NCBI RefSeq assembly: GCF_022965805.1
Contig: NC_133110.1
Coordinates: 32,302,790 to 32,366,789 of the forward strand
Length of the DNA stretch: 64,000 nt
Direction of reading: 5' to 3'
DNA from: Primulina eburnea
Lineage: Eukaryota > Streptophyta > Magnoliopsida > Lamiales > Gesneriaceae
Positions 23,601 through 35,022 of this stretch are shown in pieces (the stretch's first letter is position 1; each line of letters starts with the position of its first letter). The position numbers were made by a program, and so were the translations under genes. Under the pieces are notes generated by a model that was not told the origin of the DNA, did not search any database, and worked only from the letters and a program-made list of their open reading frames with translations.

Positions 23601-25303
23601 TAGAATATAAAACAACTGCATGCATACCATTTGAAGAACTAAAACTAGACTTAGGACTTCAAAAGAATAGGATTGAGTTTTATATACTGACATAAAAGTA
23701 AGTACCCAGTGAAATGTGACTTTATAGCAAGAAGAAAACAGATGATTGAACAGAAAACATCATACCCACTCAATGCAACCTTAATACTCTTAAGATGAGA
23801 CCAAGCAGCAGATGGTACCTCCCAAACCATACTGAAGTCATCATTAGGTCGCACGGATCCTGATCTAGCAGCCAAATCCCTGACATGGCCATAACTGGGT
23901 ACAACCTCAAACATTTCACCAAGGTATCCTTGAATGACTCTCGCTTTTGTGGCAGACTCAACCACAAGGACAGATTTTGCAGTAGGTGGATATAACTGAC
24001 GCCATGCTTTTTGCCCTGGAGACTTGCTTTTGTTTGTTATGCACGATTTCTGTCCAATTAATACCTTTTCTTCGGATGGAGCATGAGCTTCTGTAACAGA
24101 TTTATCCCTTCTATTGGAGTTCTTGGTTGCCTTAATAAGAACACTTTCCACTGAAATTTCTTGATTAACCACTTCTGTCACAGTATTTGAATTTGAGTCA
24201 GCCTGAAAATATGCTCAGATAGTCAAATCACTAACAAGAATTAGCATGAATCCAATGTGCTTAGAAGAAAATATTGGTAACCCCTACAGATTTAGGAGAT
24301 GGTTTACTAGCAGTAGCAATGGAAGATTGATCTTGTTTACTCTCACTTCTAGACTGCCGCTTTGCTTTCATTTTAGTCTTATGGGTTTGTGTACTTTTAC
24401 TGATTAACGAGTTCATGTCATCCTGAACAATTGGGCCTTTTGAAGAAGCCAAATCAACACCTTCTATTTTCAGTTCCGATTCCTTGCCTATAGAAGTGGC
24501 ACTTGCCATTTTCTCCTTGGATGTTGCATTTCCTTTGTGACTGGCAATAGTCTTGTGCCTCATCCGGTGCCTACTAAATATTTTAACTAATTGATTCTGC
24601 CCACTGCCCCCATCTTCTGTACTTACGATACGGCTTCTCGTACCTGCTCTTGGGACCTGAGAAAATGGCCTTTTACTGATACAACAATAACAAGTTGGGT
24701 GCAGCGAATACAATGATGCATTTTCCGCATTCATATGCATCCCAGTGTCAGAAAGTCCATGCTTAAATTGAGGATTGAGGTTGAAGGGAGAAAAGGAGCG
24801 AGAAATATAGTTGCCACTTGTAAACAGCTGAAGTTTGCTATCAGACTTGATTCTAAGAACTTTTGTTTGGACACCGGTCAGTGCATGAGGCAACCGGACT
24901 ACAGCAGGACATTTTTCAAATCTCTCAGCTTTTGCAAATGAAGACCGTACACAGATACCTGAATGATGCTGTAATACTCGGTTCTGCAAATTAAAAAGAA
25001 CCTTTAACAGAAAGAAAGAAGAAACATGCTAGAAAATTTCCTGAACTCAACCCCATCAACTAAATTTGATACTAAACCAATAACATCGTTTTACACAACA
25101 AATGACGATAATGGAATCAAATTACTAATGCCATCTCTCTTCTCCACTAGAAAGAAGCAACTGGAGGACTGATTCCGTTTACCACAGCCATTCAAAATAA
25201 ACGATGGAAAACCAAGATTGATTCTTACCATAATAAAGGGGCGGTGGAAGCTAGAAGCAGAAGTGGATGAAAAAGCTGTGAGGAAATATTGAAGAAATGC
25301 CAT
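20604..25303 (-). CDS. Type IA DNA topoisomerase (bacterial TopA-like, predicted organellar)
   Basis: Nine exons on the minus strand join in phase: 25303-25229, 24983-24288, 24202-23766, 23548-21824, 21717-21603, 21523-21434, 21091-21026, 20942-20847 and 20726-20604. The protein is about 1140 residues. Exon 2 could end six bases later. The N-terminus (MAFLQYFLTAFSSTSASSFH) is rich in Ser, Thr and hydrophobics with few acids, like an organelle presequence, and a long basic linker follows. The Toprim domain starts with VLVVESATKARVIQGYLG and contains ILASDPDREGEA, with the Mg-binding acids. The catalytic Tyr is in ITYMRTDGLQLSD. The core continues through PSRYSEGSLVKKLEELGIGR. C-terminal zinc-ribbon-like (CPSC, CDQHPKCK) and topoisomerase-associated repeats (VFLKNGPYGNYVQLG) follow. 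The enzyme relaxes negative supercoils by single-strand passage. It resembles the plant organellar TopA family (Arabidopsis At4g31210 type, from memory). All key residues are present. Confidence 0.93.
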
Positions 25304-25600
25304 CCAAACCCAGAAACATCAGTAGCTAGTAAACTTCAACCATAGCAAAGAATCGGATCGCAATTACATACATACATACATACATATATATTAGAAATGG
25401 TGGAAAAGATTTTGGCTGATGCTAAGAAATGGAGGATGATCGAAGGACATTGAGTTTTGGGCCAACCAATTGGGCTTCATAATAACTAGACCATTAAAGC
25501 TGACCCAACGGACCTAATTAAAGTGAGGTTTGGAAAATACACAGATGATTCAGCCCATTAAGTCGTTTGGATTCCTTTTCCCCGTATAACTTTTGGGGAA
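25304..25600 (-). promoter_or_regulatory. Promoter region of the topoisomerase gene with site II-like elements
   Basis: Upstream of the start codon lie a (TACA)n microsatellite at about 25365-25390 and three site II-type words: TGGGCC at 25458-25463, TGGGCT at 25471-25476 and AGCCCA (TGGGCT reversed) at 25552-25557. Site II words bind TCP factors and are common upstream of plant genes for organelle and replication functions, which fits the gene product. Function is inferred from the words only. Confidence 0.45.
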
Positions 25601-26159
25601 ATTTAGGCACATAACACTCAACAACCTCATATTTTAAAAACTAACACTCACTTTTGAAATGTATATTCTACCCTCATTTTAATATTTTCAAATCCTTTTT
25701 TTTTTCTTTTAACTCTAAATTAACGTTTTCAAATTCAGACGCATTTGGTTGCCTCCTATCACCTATTGGATCCTCGTCTTCTTCTTCTCGCTTCAGGTTT
25801 ACTCTTCAATTTTCAGTTGATTGTTTTCATCATTATTCATGTTCGATTTGGCTGCGGTTCAATTAAGGTGGCATTTCGAGCTCACAGAATTTCCTGCGAT
25901 TGTTCATGCTTCGAGGTAAGCACCGGAGTTCCCTTTTCCTTCTTTTCTTTACTCTATTATCTCCTAAGAGATTATGCACATTGTAATGGTACCAGTTTTG
26001 ACTTTGGCATCAATTAATTATGTTATATAATCTTATAAAGGTCGCCATCGAATGTTCCTTAATTTGTACTCTTTGTGAAGTTAGATTTGGTGGCACTTGA
26101 GACCATCTGATTTTGAGGATGGGCTTGGTCTTGATGTAGTATTCCTTTGGTGGCCCAAT
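25601..26159 (+). other. Possible leader exon of a divergent gene; otherwise no gene
   Basis: A CT-rich stretch (about 25745-25800) followed by a GTAAGC donor near 25916 looks like a 5' UTR exon read to the right, away from the topoisomerase gene. No downstream coding exon is visible because transposons follow. The name of any such gene cannot be given. Confidence 0.3.
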
Positions 26160-26800
26160 CCTTTAATTGTTGATCTTTTAACTCTTCAAAAGCAACAGTA
26201 GCTTCATTAGACCATTGGAAATCATCCTTCTTAAGTAAATCGGTGAGGGTTCTGCTATAGTGTTGCACAAAGCGACGGTAGTACCCCGTGATGCCTGAAA
26301 CCCACAAAGTTGTTTAAATGTCTTGTGTTGGGGCCATTGTGTCATGACTTCAATTTTTCCTAGATCGGCCACACCATCCATGCCGTCACTGAATGTCCCA
26401 AACAATAAATGGTGCTTTGAAAAATAGAAATTCGCTTTTCTTCGCAAATAATTCCTGATTAAGAATACACTCGAGAACCTTTTGTAAGTGTATGAGATGT
26501 TCATCCTTTGATTGACTGTAGATAAGGATATCATCGAAGAATATGATAACAAAACGGTCCAAATAAGAGCTAAAAGCCCGATTCACAGCAGACTGGAATG
26601 TAGAGGGTGCATTTGATCAACCGAATGGCAAAACAGTGAATTCATAATGATCCCCATGAGTTCGAAAAGCTGTCTTGTGAATGTCCCTGGAATCCATCCG
26701 GATTTGGTGATACCCAGCCCGCAAGTCCAGCTTAGAAAAATTTTCCATTGATTCAATCAATGGTCTAAAATTGATACGCAGCCCGCAAGTTCAACAAAAC
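26160..26800 (-). pseudogene. Gypsy reverse transcriptase fragment
   Basis: Broken minus-strand frames give an ordered piece of Ty3/Gypsy [17 protein letters not shown], the catalytic region [19 protein letters not shown], and [15 protein letters not shown] with [13 protein letters not shown]. Frameshifts occur between these blocks, and a stop interrupts LPFG. No LTR, integrase or gag lies next to it. The words GATACCCAGCCCGCAAGT (near 26710) and GATACGCAGCCCGCAAGT (near 26776) repeat at its right end. This family differs from Gypsy A, B and D by its motif spelling. Confidence 0.8.
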
Positions 26801-27372
26801 GATTTATTATTAATAAATTATTTGTGTTTGAGGTTAATTTATTTTTTTAGTAAATCATTTATAAAATTGTTTTTACATGAGTTCAATTCTAAGTTTTGAA
26901 TATTCTCTTTGATATAAGTATTTTATGAGTGACGTTAAACTAACAATATCATTCCTTCTTCTCCTTAGGCGACATACCGTTCTTCTCTTAGCTCCATTGA
27001 AATTTTTCATCAATCAATGGTATAATTCACTAATCAAGGACCATTTAAACAACCATACATTTAACATTTATAATTAAAATGACAGAAAAAGAAGTTTGGG
27101 TAAGTTTATCGTTTTATATGATTTTTATAGTTTTTACTTTTAGTTAGATTTGTGGAATTGAGTTTTTGCCTAAACTTTCTTATATATCTGTAACTGATAA
27201 ATGAATAAACTATTTGTGTTTTTGTTGAGAAATTGTGTTCAACATTGTATTTGTTGTTAAAGTTTGAAAAAGATTTACATTTTTTATATCATTTATGATT
27301 TTTTGAGTGTAGGTAAAATTGAAACCTCAGTTATTGAGAAAGAATCACTTTTAATGTAAGTTAAGTTTAAAC

Positions 27373-28985
27373 TCTCATTTCAAAAGTGTATCAGAAACTA
27401 TCAAGGAATGCCTCAATGATGCAGAGATGCAGAATATGATTGATGGAACTCAATTTGGTAATTTAATTAATTATGTAAGTGATTACAATTTATCCAGTCA
27501 GATTATATGGTTCTTGATGGCTCGACAGTCATGTAAGACTACTAGTGATGATTTGTGGATGGTTGTGAATCAAAGACCGTTGAGATTTTCGAAAATGGAG
27601 TATGCACTTATAACTGGGCTTGATTGTTCAGAAGATTTTCCTGAAGTTGGAGAGACGATGAAATTTCGGGATAGACATTTTTGTGGCAATGAAAATGTAT
27701 ATATTGAGGAGGTGGCGACAAAACTAATGGAAATGAGAAAAACACCTGAACGCACTATAAATTTGGAAAAATTGAAGTTAGCATGTTTGTACTTTGATGC
27801 TGCTGTTCTTTGGCCAGTTCGACAAAAGACAGTTCCTCAAGTTGACAACATGCTTTTGAGTTTAGTGGAGGATTTGGATTTGTTTAACAAATATCATTGG
27901 GGTACGATAGCTTATAACGAAGTTCTTAAAAGTATAAAGCGAGATTTAACTTCAATCAAATTGAAGAAAAAGAAGAAGAACGAAAAGATTGTCGAATATG
28001 GAGCGTTTACTTTGAACGGATTTACTCATCCATTGCAAGTAAAATATTTATTTGTTTTTGTATTTATTTAGTTAATTTATTTAATATTAAGTTGGCTATA
28101 ATTTTTTTAATACATATTCTTGGATATGAATGTATTCCTGGCATTGCAAAGAAGTTTGCTAAGCGAAGAGATGGCTATAACATGATACTTCCACGTATGT
28201 GTGGATGGATTTCAAATGATTGGCATGTGAAATCATCTCCAAAGTACAATGAAGTTGTTCAAGCATCACATGAGTGTTTAAATAGGGTGAGTATTTTGCC
28301 AATAATTTATTTAATATTTCAAAGATATTTAATTGTAATTGAGTGTTGAAATTTTATAATTTGAAATATACAGATAGTTATTAGCTTGTTGACACCTACA
28401 GAGTTGGAACTACAAGCCTCATTCATCGCAAATGGTCAATTTTCTAATTCAGATCCTAATTTATCGCATGTTCTGCCATTGTTGTCGGAGAGATAAAATG
28501 TATACTGCTATGCAGATAGCAGCCGCGAAAACGTTGATCAACCCTTAGAAGAGCAAAAATATTTTGAAGATATGCAAAGCCAGAGAGCAGATGCACATGA
28601 CAAACAATCACCTCCACTTCGTCAAGAAGAATATCGACCACACACCTCCACACATATTGATCTGAGTGCTTTTTTTGGAGAGGTTCCCAGTGTCCCAAAT
28701 TATTTTGTCCAACTTCGAGATTATATAGATGAGAAGTTTATAAAATTGCAAGCATACATGGATGAAAGTTTACTACGATTGAGGAGAAGCTTGAACAGGT
28801 ATCTGTCCGGGTAAAAAACAGGAAAAAAAATCCAGCAGAGACATCACGTCGACCAACTAGTATATTCCAGAAGCAAAGAAACAAAATATGTTTGATATCC
28901 AATGTGTTAATGAAGAAGTCTTGCCATCAGAAGGTAAGTCACATGCTTTAGTGGATAAATCATGTCACCTGATTAAATATTTTAA
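27373..28985 (+). pseudogene. MULE-borne DUF1985/Ulp1 gene, N-terminal exons
   Basis: The first clear exon (about 27373-28038) reads SETIKECLNDAEMQNMIDGT, then LRFSKMEYALITGLDCSEDF, which is the DUF1985 signature, and ends at a GTAAAA donor. The next exon is about 28120-28285 (GYECIPGIAKKFAKRRDGYN). A third starts near 28375 (LLTPTELELQASF) and is interrupted by TAA at 28494 in otherwise good sequence (QSQRADAHDKQSPPLRQEEY, then IDEKFIKLQAYMDESLLRL). A further stop and frameshift follow near 28810. The exon that includes NEEVLPSEG ends in GTAAGT at about 28935. The Copia lies in the following intron. In this class the protein carries a Ulp1-type cysteine protease at its C-terminus. Stops indicate that this copy is not functional. 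Confidence 0.7.
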
Positions 28986-29014
28986 GGTATAAATTTTTAC
29001 ATACATGTTTTACT

Positions 29015-31069
29015 TGAAAGCGGACCGGTTACGGTGGCCGGAAGCGCAACGGAAGTCAAAAATTTTAATTTCAAACATGAAATTTCGGCCACCTTGGTAT
29101 TTTTGTGCAATATTTACAAAACAAACACCATAATACATACATAGGGTGTTAGAAGAGATTTACCTATCAACCCCTTGAGGTTGATGTTTGGCTCCAACTA
29201 AAGTGTAAACACTTTAGCTCTTCAAAGGATGGAAAAATCTACAAGCTCACCTCCTTTCCTTCAAGAATTAGGCCCACCACTAAGCAAGGTAAAACCCCTC
29301 TTGATTTGCACTAGAAAATCAAGAGGATTTTTCAATGAGAAGAGAGTGTTCTCCAACAAATGAAGAACACAAGAGAGAAGAAAATTTTTGGAGAAAAATT
29401 GCCCAAAATTTCGGCCAAGTTGGAAAGGTAGAATGAGGGAGTGAAGTCTCCTTGGTTGTGCAAAAAGTTGATCCCCATGCCATGCAATATTTTATTAAAA
29501 AGTATTCAAAGTCTCTTCACCTCCCAAGCATGCAAACCCTAGTGGGCTTGCAACCTTTTGCAAGGCCTATGGACTTTTAATTGTCCCAAACAATTTTGGG
29601 CCCAGTTATACTTTTCTTGATTTTACTCAAGCCCACTAGTTAAATAATTATTTCCAATTGGGCTCTACAAGGCCCAATGTTATTTAATTAATCCAACACT
29701 TGAATTAATTTAATTATTTGGACTCTACTAGGCCCACTAGTGTTTAATTAATTCAACACTTGAATTAATTTAATTTAGTCCATAATAATGTTTGTGAAAA
29801 TCACAATTTTCAAAAACATTAGTCACTTGGCCAAATTTTAATTTAGGAACACTTCCATAAATTAAAATTTATATTTCTCTCATAGAAGTCATACTTCTAT
29901 TTTTCTTTACGCTTATAAACACATTTATAAGCCGTTCAACACATTGAACAATTTTACTTCTCATCGGGATTTACAAAGCTAGTACTTGTGTGGCCCTCAA
30001 TGGTTCATTGATACAACTAGCCGTGGGTTCACATCTCCATGTGATTCGGACTAAACATGTCCTTATTCGAGCATACCCCAATTGCTCCATTCTTACTTAT
30101 CAACTCCTTGATAGTAAGAACGTCAGAACTCAAGTTTGATAGTATCCAACCAATCACGTTAAACGCCTAGCAGCATCGCTTACGTGATTCCCTAGGTATC
30201 ACATGATAGTGCCTGCAAGAACCATTCAATTATGGTTAGCGTACAGTACGGTCCCTTCAACTCATATATCCCGACCGATTCAACAACTATTGGTTTATCG
30301 AGAGTTGTCAATGAATCGATACTATGTGTCATGTTGTGGTTGCATCGATGGTGTAATCTATGAAACCCCTTTCATAATTACCACCATACTCTGATCAGAG
30401 ATTTCAACCCACACATACATGAAAAAACACATAGGATATCCATACCCGTAGGTAAGCGGTGAATCGCCGGCTACAATGCATCGACTCCTATATGTTTCGC
30501 CGTAACACCCAACCTTGCCACCTGATGACCCCATAAGAGTCATTAAACAAGTCAAAGTGAAACGCTAGCACATAGAGTCTCAATGTTGTCCCGGGTCATA
30601 AGGACTAATGGTGTACAACCATAAACTAGGACTTTTCCACTCGATAAGTGAGAACCACTTGGAAAGTCCTTAATAGAGGGTTGTTCAGTGCACTCTACCA
30701 GGAGCACCTATCTGCATGCTCGGACATCACAATGTCCCCTACCAATGAAACATGGTACTCACATCGCAGATACTAGTCTCTAACTCGAGCGGCCTATATC
30801 CTTCTTAGTGGCGGCTGAATCGACTAGGAACCGTTTAGAATGTACAGTATTCCAAATATGAGTTTCATGATACTCATCATATGAGCATCTCATATTCTTT
30901 CTACTATATGTATATTCAAGGACTTTATCTATGCAACTCGCATGGGTATAAAGATAAAGATGCGCCAAATTAATAAATTCAAATATTATTAAAATAAAGA
31001 TCGTTTATACAAAGAGTTTCATCGTGAACAGTCGGCCAACACTTGGCTCGACGTGCACCTTCTCTAACA
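29015..31069 (-). repeat. 3' LTR of the complete Copia
   Basis: Nearly identical to 36775-38844. On the minus strand it starts TGTTAGAGAAGG right after the polypurine tract and ends CCGCTTTCA. Confidence 0.93.
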
Positions 31070-31081
31070 ATCTCCCACTTG
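31070..31081 (-). promoter_or_regulatory. Polypurine tract of the complete Copia
   Basis: The minus strand reads CAAGTGGGAGAT immediately before the 3' LTR. It would prime plus-strand DNA synthesis. Confidence 0.75.
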
Positions 31082-31083
31082 CA

Positions 31084-34000
31084 CTAGAGCCAACTACCCA
31101 TATACTTCAGACCCATTGATTCGCGATGCTTCTCGAATGATGGTCCTGGTAAAGGCTTAGTTAGTGGATCAACAACATTATCTGCGGAGCCGACTTTGTC
31201 GATCGACACTTCTCCTCGTTCCACGATCTCTCTGAGGATGTGGTACTTTCTCAATACATGTTTGGACTTCTGATGAGACCTTAACTCCTTCGCCTGAGCT
31301 ATGGCTCCCGTGTTGTCGCACATCACCGGGATATGAGCAACTCCATTTGGAATGACGCCCAACTCTTGGACGAAATTCCTAATCCAAACAGCCTCCTTTG
31401 CTGCAGCCGATGCAGCAATGTATTCTGCCTCAGTGGTGGAATCCGCAGTACTGTCTTGCTTGGAACTCTTCCAAGAGACAGCACCACCATTGAGCATGAA
31501 TATGAATCCGGAGGTTGACTTCGAGTCATCAACATCGCTTTGGAAGCTAGAGTTGGTATAGCCTTCCAATTTCAGTTCTCCACCCCCATAGACCAAGAAC
31601 AACTTATTGGTCCTTCTCAAATACTTGAGGATGTCTTTCACAGCTTTCCAGTGTGGAAGACCAGGGTTGGATTGATATCTACTCACTACACTTAGTGCAA
31701 AAGCCACGTCAGGACGTGTAGATATCATCCCATACATGATGCTACCAATAGCCGAAGCATACGGAATTCGTGTCATCGCCGCTATCTCTGCATCAGTCTT
31801 GGGAGACATAGACTTGGATAGGGACACGCCATGACACATTGGTAGATGTCCTCTCTTGGACTCATCCATCGAGAACCGCTTCACGATGGTATCAATATAT
31901 GTGGACTGGGTGAGACCAAGCAATCTTTTTGATCTATCTTTATAGATTTGTATTCCCAATACAAAAGATGCTTCACCCAAGTCCTGCATCGAGAACTTAC
32001 TTGCCAACCATATCTTAGTTGATTGCAACATTCCTACATCATTCCCAATGAGTAGAATGTCATCAACATAAAGAACAAGGAATGTCACAGCACTCCCACT
32101 GACCTTCTTATACACACAGGGTTCCTCAGGATTCTTAGTAAAACCAAACTCTTTGATTGTACTATCGAATCTGAGGTTCCAACTCCTAGATGCCTGCTTA
32201 AGACCATAAATAGATCTTTGAAGTTTGCATACCATATGCTCACTTCCGATAGATGTAAACCCTTCAGGTTGAGACATGTAAATTTCTTCCTTAATATCCC
32301 CATTAAGGAAGGCAGTCTTGACATCCATCTGCCATATCTCATAGTCATACCATGCAGCTATGGCTAGCAAAATCCTAATAGACTTGAACATCGCAACTGG
32401 AGAAAAGGTTTCCTCATAGTCAACACCTTGCCTTTGAGTATATCCTTTTGCTACCAATCGCGCCTTGAAGGTCAATACCTTCCCATCCGCCCCAAGTTTC
32501 CTCTTGTAAATCCATTTACACCCTATGGGAACAGTTCCCTCAGGTGGATCCACAAGATTCCACACTTGGTTTGAATGCATGGAACTCATCTCAGATTCCA
32601 TTGCTTCAAGCCACTTGGATGAATCGGCATCCGATAACGCTTCCTTGAAGGTCCTTGGATCACATCCAAGATTAGGCTCATCATGGCCTTCTTCAAGAAG
32701 CAGACCATACCTCATAGGTGGTCTCGAGATCCTCTCGGATCTTCTAGGAGCTTGTATCTCCTCACTTAGCTCATTGGGTGTGGGTTCTACAACTGTGGGT
32801 GTCTCTCGAACCTCTTCGAGTTCTATCATCTCGCCTTTTCTATCCAATAGAAATTCCCTTTCAAAAAAGGCTGCATTCCTAGAAACAAACACCTTTGTTT
32901 CTTGGGGATGATAGAAATAATATCCAACGGAATTCCTTGGATATCCCACAAAGTAGCATAAAATGGATCGACTATCCAATTTATCTCCCACTGCCTGCTT
33001 CACATAAGCAGGACACCCCCATATTCTAAGATAAGAATACTTGGGAGGCTTACCCATCCATATCTCATATGGAGTCTTGTCAACTGCCTTTGTATGGACA
33101 TTGTTCAACAACAGTGCCGCTGTTTCAAGCGCATATCCCCAAAAGGATGGCGGCAACTCCGTGAACCCCATCATAGACCGAACCATGTCCATCAAAGTCC
33201 GGTTACGACGCTCCGAAACACCATTCAACTGCGGTGTAGCGGGCGGAGTCCACTGCGAGAGAATCCCATTCTCTCTAAGATACTCTTGGAACTCGGCACT
33301 CAAGTACTCACCACCTCGATCCGATCGAAGTGTCTTGATGCTTCGTCCCAATTGCTTCTCTACTTCACTTCTGAATTCTTTGAACCTTTCAAAGGCTTCA
33401 GACTTGTATTTCATCAAATACACATACCCATACCTCGAAAAGTCATCGGTAAAGGTGATGAAGTAGGAATGTCCATGCTTAGTGGTGATGCTAAGTGGAC
33501 CGCACACATCGGTATGGATCAAATCCAATAACCCTTTGGCTCGCTCCGTATGGCCCTTAAAGGGAATTTTGGTCATCTTTCCTTTTAGACAGGATTCACA
33601 AGTCGTGAGAGCATTAATATCGGACATATCAAACATGCCAACTCCCACTAGCTTGTTCATCCTTCTTAGGGAAATATGACCTAATCGAGCATGCCATAAT
33701 CGTGCCGAATTAAGAGTATCTTGTTTGCGCTTATTTGTTGTTGTTATCGTTTGGACATTGTTAAGTAGAATATCTTTTAATTTTAAGGTGTAGAGATTGT
33801 TTTCAAGTTCACCGGTACCAACTAAACATTCATTCTTGTAAATATTGCAAACACCTTTGCCAAATAAACAAGAAAATCCATCAATATCAAGCATAGGAAT
33901 GGAAATAATGTTTTTAATCAAGTCTGGTACAAATAAAACATCTCTCAAAACCAACTTAAAATCATTGTTCAAAAGCAAGTAAACATCTCCTACGGCTTTG

Positions 34001-35022
34001 GCAGCAACTCTTGCTCCATTGCCCATCCTCAAGAAGGTCTCACCCTCTCGGAGCCTCCTACTTCTTCCCATCACCTGCAAATCATTACAGAGATGTGAGC
34101 CACAGCCGGTATCCAATACCCAAGAAGTAGAATTAATCGAGATATTTACTTCAATATAGAACATACCTTTGCCAGAACCCTTCTGCGCAAGATATTCCCT
34201 GCAGTTACGCCTACAATGTCCAGGCTTCTTGCAGTGATGACAGATGTCAACTGTCTTCTCAGCCTTGGCTGGCGCGGCTGCCACTACGGGACTCGGAGTC
34301 TGCCTCTTCAAGGGCTTGCTCTTCTTGGGGCGCTGGAAAGAACGCTTCTTTCTTTTCCCAGGTGGACCGGTCTTCGTGCCAGATGAAGAGCCCACATAAA
34401 GAACCGAATTCTCCTTTTTGATTGTGGACTCAAAGGTCACAAGCATGTTCACCAACTCTTCAAGGCTGGGCTCGAGCTTGTTCATATTGAAGTTCACGAC
34501 AAAAGGATCGAAAGAGCTAGGCAGTGACAACAGCAACACATCCGTGGTCAACTCCGATGGCAAGATCAAATCCATGCCAACGAGCTTGTCCATGAGCCCA
34601 ATCAACTTTAGGCCATGCTCATGGACCGAAGTCCCATCTCGCATGCGTAAAGTGATGAGCTCCTTTACTGTGGCATGCCTCAAAGGCCGAGTCTGCTCAC
34701 CGAAGAGCTCCTTGAGGTGCATATGAATGTCAGCAGCATTCTTTGCATCCTCGAATCGCCTCTGCAGCTCATCGTTCATCGAAGCCTGCATATAACACCT
34801 CGCCTTCAAGTCATGGTCGCACCAATCCTTGTAGGTATGCAATTCCTCAGGAGTGCAGCTGGTCGGAGCCTCAGCAGGGGGCGACTCAGTCAGTGTGTAT
34901 GCAATTTTCTCCGAGTTCAAGACAATCTTTAGATTTCTTAGCCAAGTGATATAGTTAGGTCCGGTTAGAACGTGTTTTTCGAGAATGACGGAAAACGGGT
35001 TGCGAATTGATGACATTGTCAA
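31084..35022 (-). CDS. Copia gag-pol polyprotein, intact
   Basis: One 1312-residue frame with the Ty1/Copia domain order. Gag occupies about residues 1-280 (start MTMSSIRNPFSVILEKH), with zinc knuckle CHHCKKPGHCRRNC at 261-274. Aspartic protease follows, with WVLDTGCGSH and the active DTG at 304-306. Next is integrase, with the HARLGH zinc-binding N-domain, the core starting HTDVCGPL, and SDRGGEY and PQLNGVSER carrying acidic residues. RT has KARLVAKGYTQ and the catalytic LVLYVDDILLIGN. RNase H ends with SSKQDSTADSTTEAEYIAAS. No stop or frameshift is seen, so the element could be autonomous. The start codon lies at the end of a long leader. The copy at 10688-16868 is a damaged relative. Confidence 0.95.
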   Translation of the reverse strand: MTMSSIRNPFSVILEKHVLTGPNYITWLRNLKIVLNSEKIAYTLTESPPAEAPTSCTPEELHTYKDWCDHDLKARCYMQASMNDELQRRFEDAKNAADIHMHLKELFGEQTRPLRHATVKELITLRMRDGTSVHEHGLKLIGLMDKLVGMDLILPSELTTDVLLLSLPSSFDPFVVNFNMNKLEPSLEELVNMLVTFESTIKKENSVLYVGSSSGTKTGPPGKRKKRSFQRPKKSKPLKRQTPSPVVAAAPAKAEKTVDICHHCKKPGHCRRNCREYLAQKGSGKGMFYIEVNISINSTSWVLDTGCGSHLCNDLQVMGRSRRLREGETFLRMGNGARVAAKAVGDVYLLLNNDFKLVLRDVLFVPDLIKNIISIPMLDIDGFSCLFGKGVCNIYKNECLVGTGELENNLYTLKLKDILLNNVQTITTTNKRKQDTLNSARLWHARLGHISLRRMNKLVGVGMFDMSDINALTTCESCLKGKMTKIPFKGHTERAKGLLDLIHTDVCGPLSITTKHGHSYFITFTDDFSRYGYVYLMKYKSEAFERFKEFRSEVEKQLGRSIKTLRSDRGGEYLSAEFQEYLRENGILSQWTPPATPQLNGVSERRNRTLMDMVRSMMGFTELPPSFWGYALETAALLLNNVHTKAVDKTPYEIWMGKPPKYSYLRIWGCPAYVKQAVGDKLDSRSILCYFVGYPRNSVGYYFYHPQETKVFVSRNAAFFEREFLLDRKGEMIELEEVRETPTVVEPTPNELSEEIQAPRRSERISRPPMRYGLLLEEGHDEPNLGCDPRTFKEALSDADSSKWLEAMESEMSSMHSNQVWNLVDPPEGTVPIGCKWIYKRKLGADGKVLTFKARLVAKGYTQRQGVDYEETFSPVAMFKSIRILLAIAAWYDYEIWQMDVKTAFLNGDIKEEIYMSQPEGFTSIGSEHMVCKLQRSIYGLKQASRSWNLRFDSTIKEFGFTKNPEEPCVYKKVSGSAVTFLVLYVDDILLIGNDVGMLQSTKIWLASKFSMQDLGEASFVLGIQIYKDRSKRLLGLTQSTYIDTIVKRFSMDESKRGHLPMCHGVSLSKSMSPKTDAEIAAMTRIPYASAIGSIMYGMISTRPDVAFALSVVSRYQSNPGLPHWKAVKDILKYLRRTNKLFLVYGGGELKLEGYTNSSFQSDVDDSKSTSGFIFMLNGGAVSWKSSKQDSTADSTTEAEYIAASAAAKEAVWIRNFVQELGVIPNGVAHIPVMCDNTGAIAQAKELRSHQKSKHVLRKYHILREIVERGEVSIDKVGSADNVVDPLTKPLPGPSFEKHRESMGLKYMGSWL

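Noticed and set aside
33041..33531. Plus-strand ORFs of about 140 codons
   Set aside because: Antisense shadows of the intact Copia polyprotein on the minus strand.
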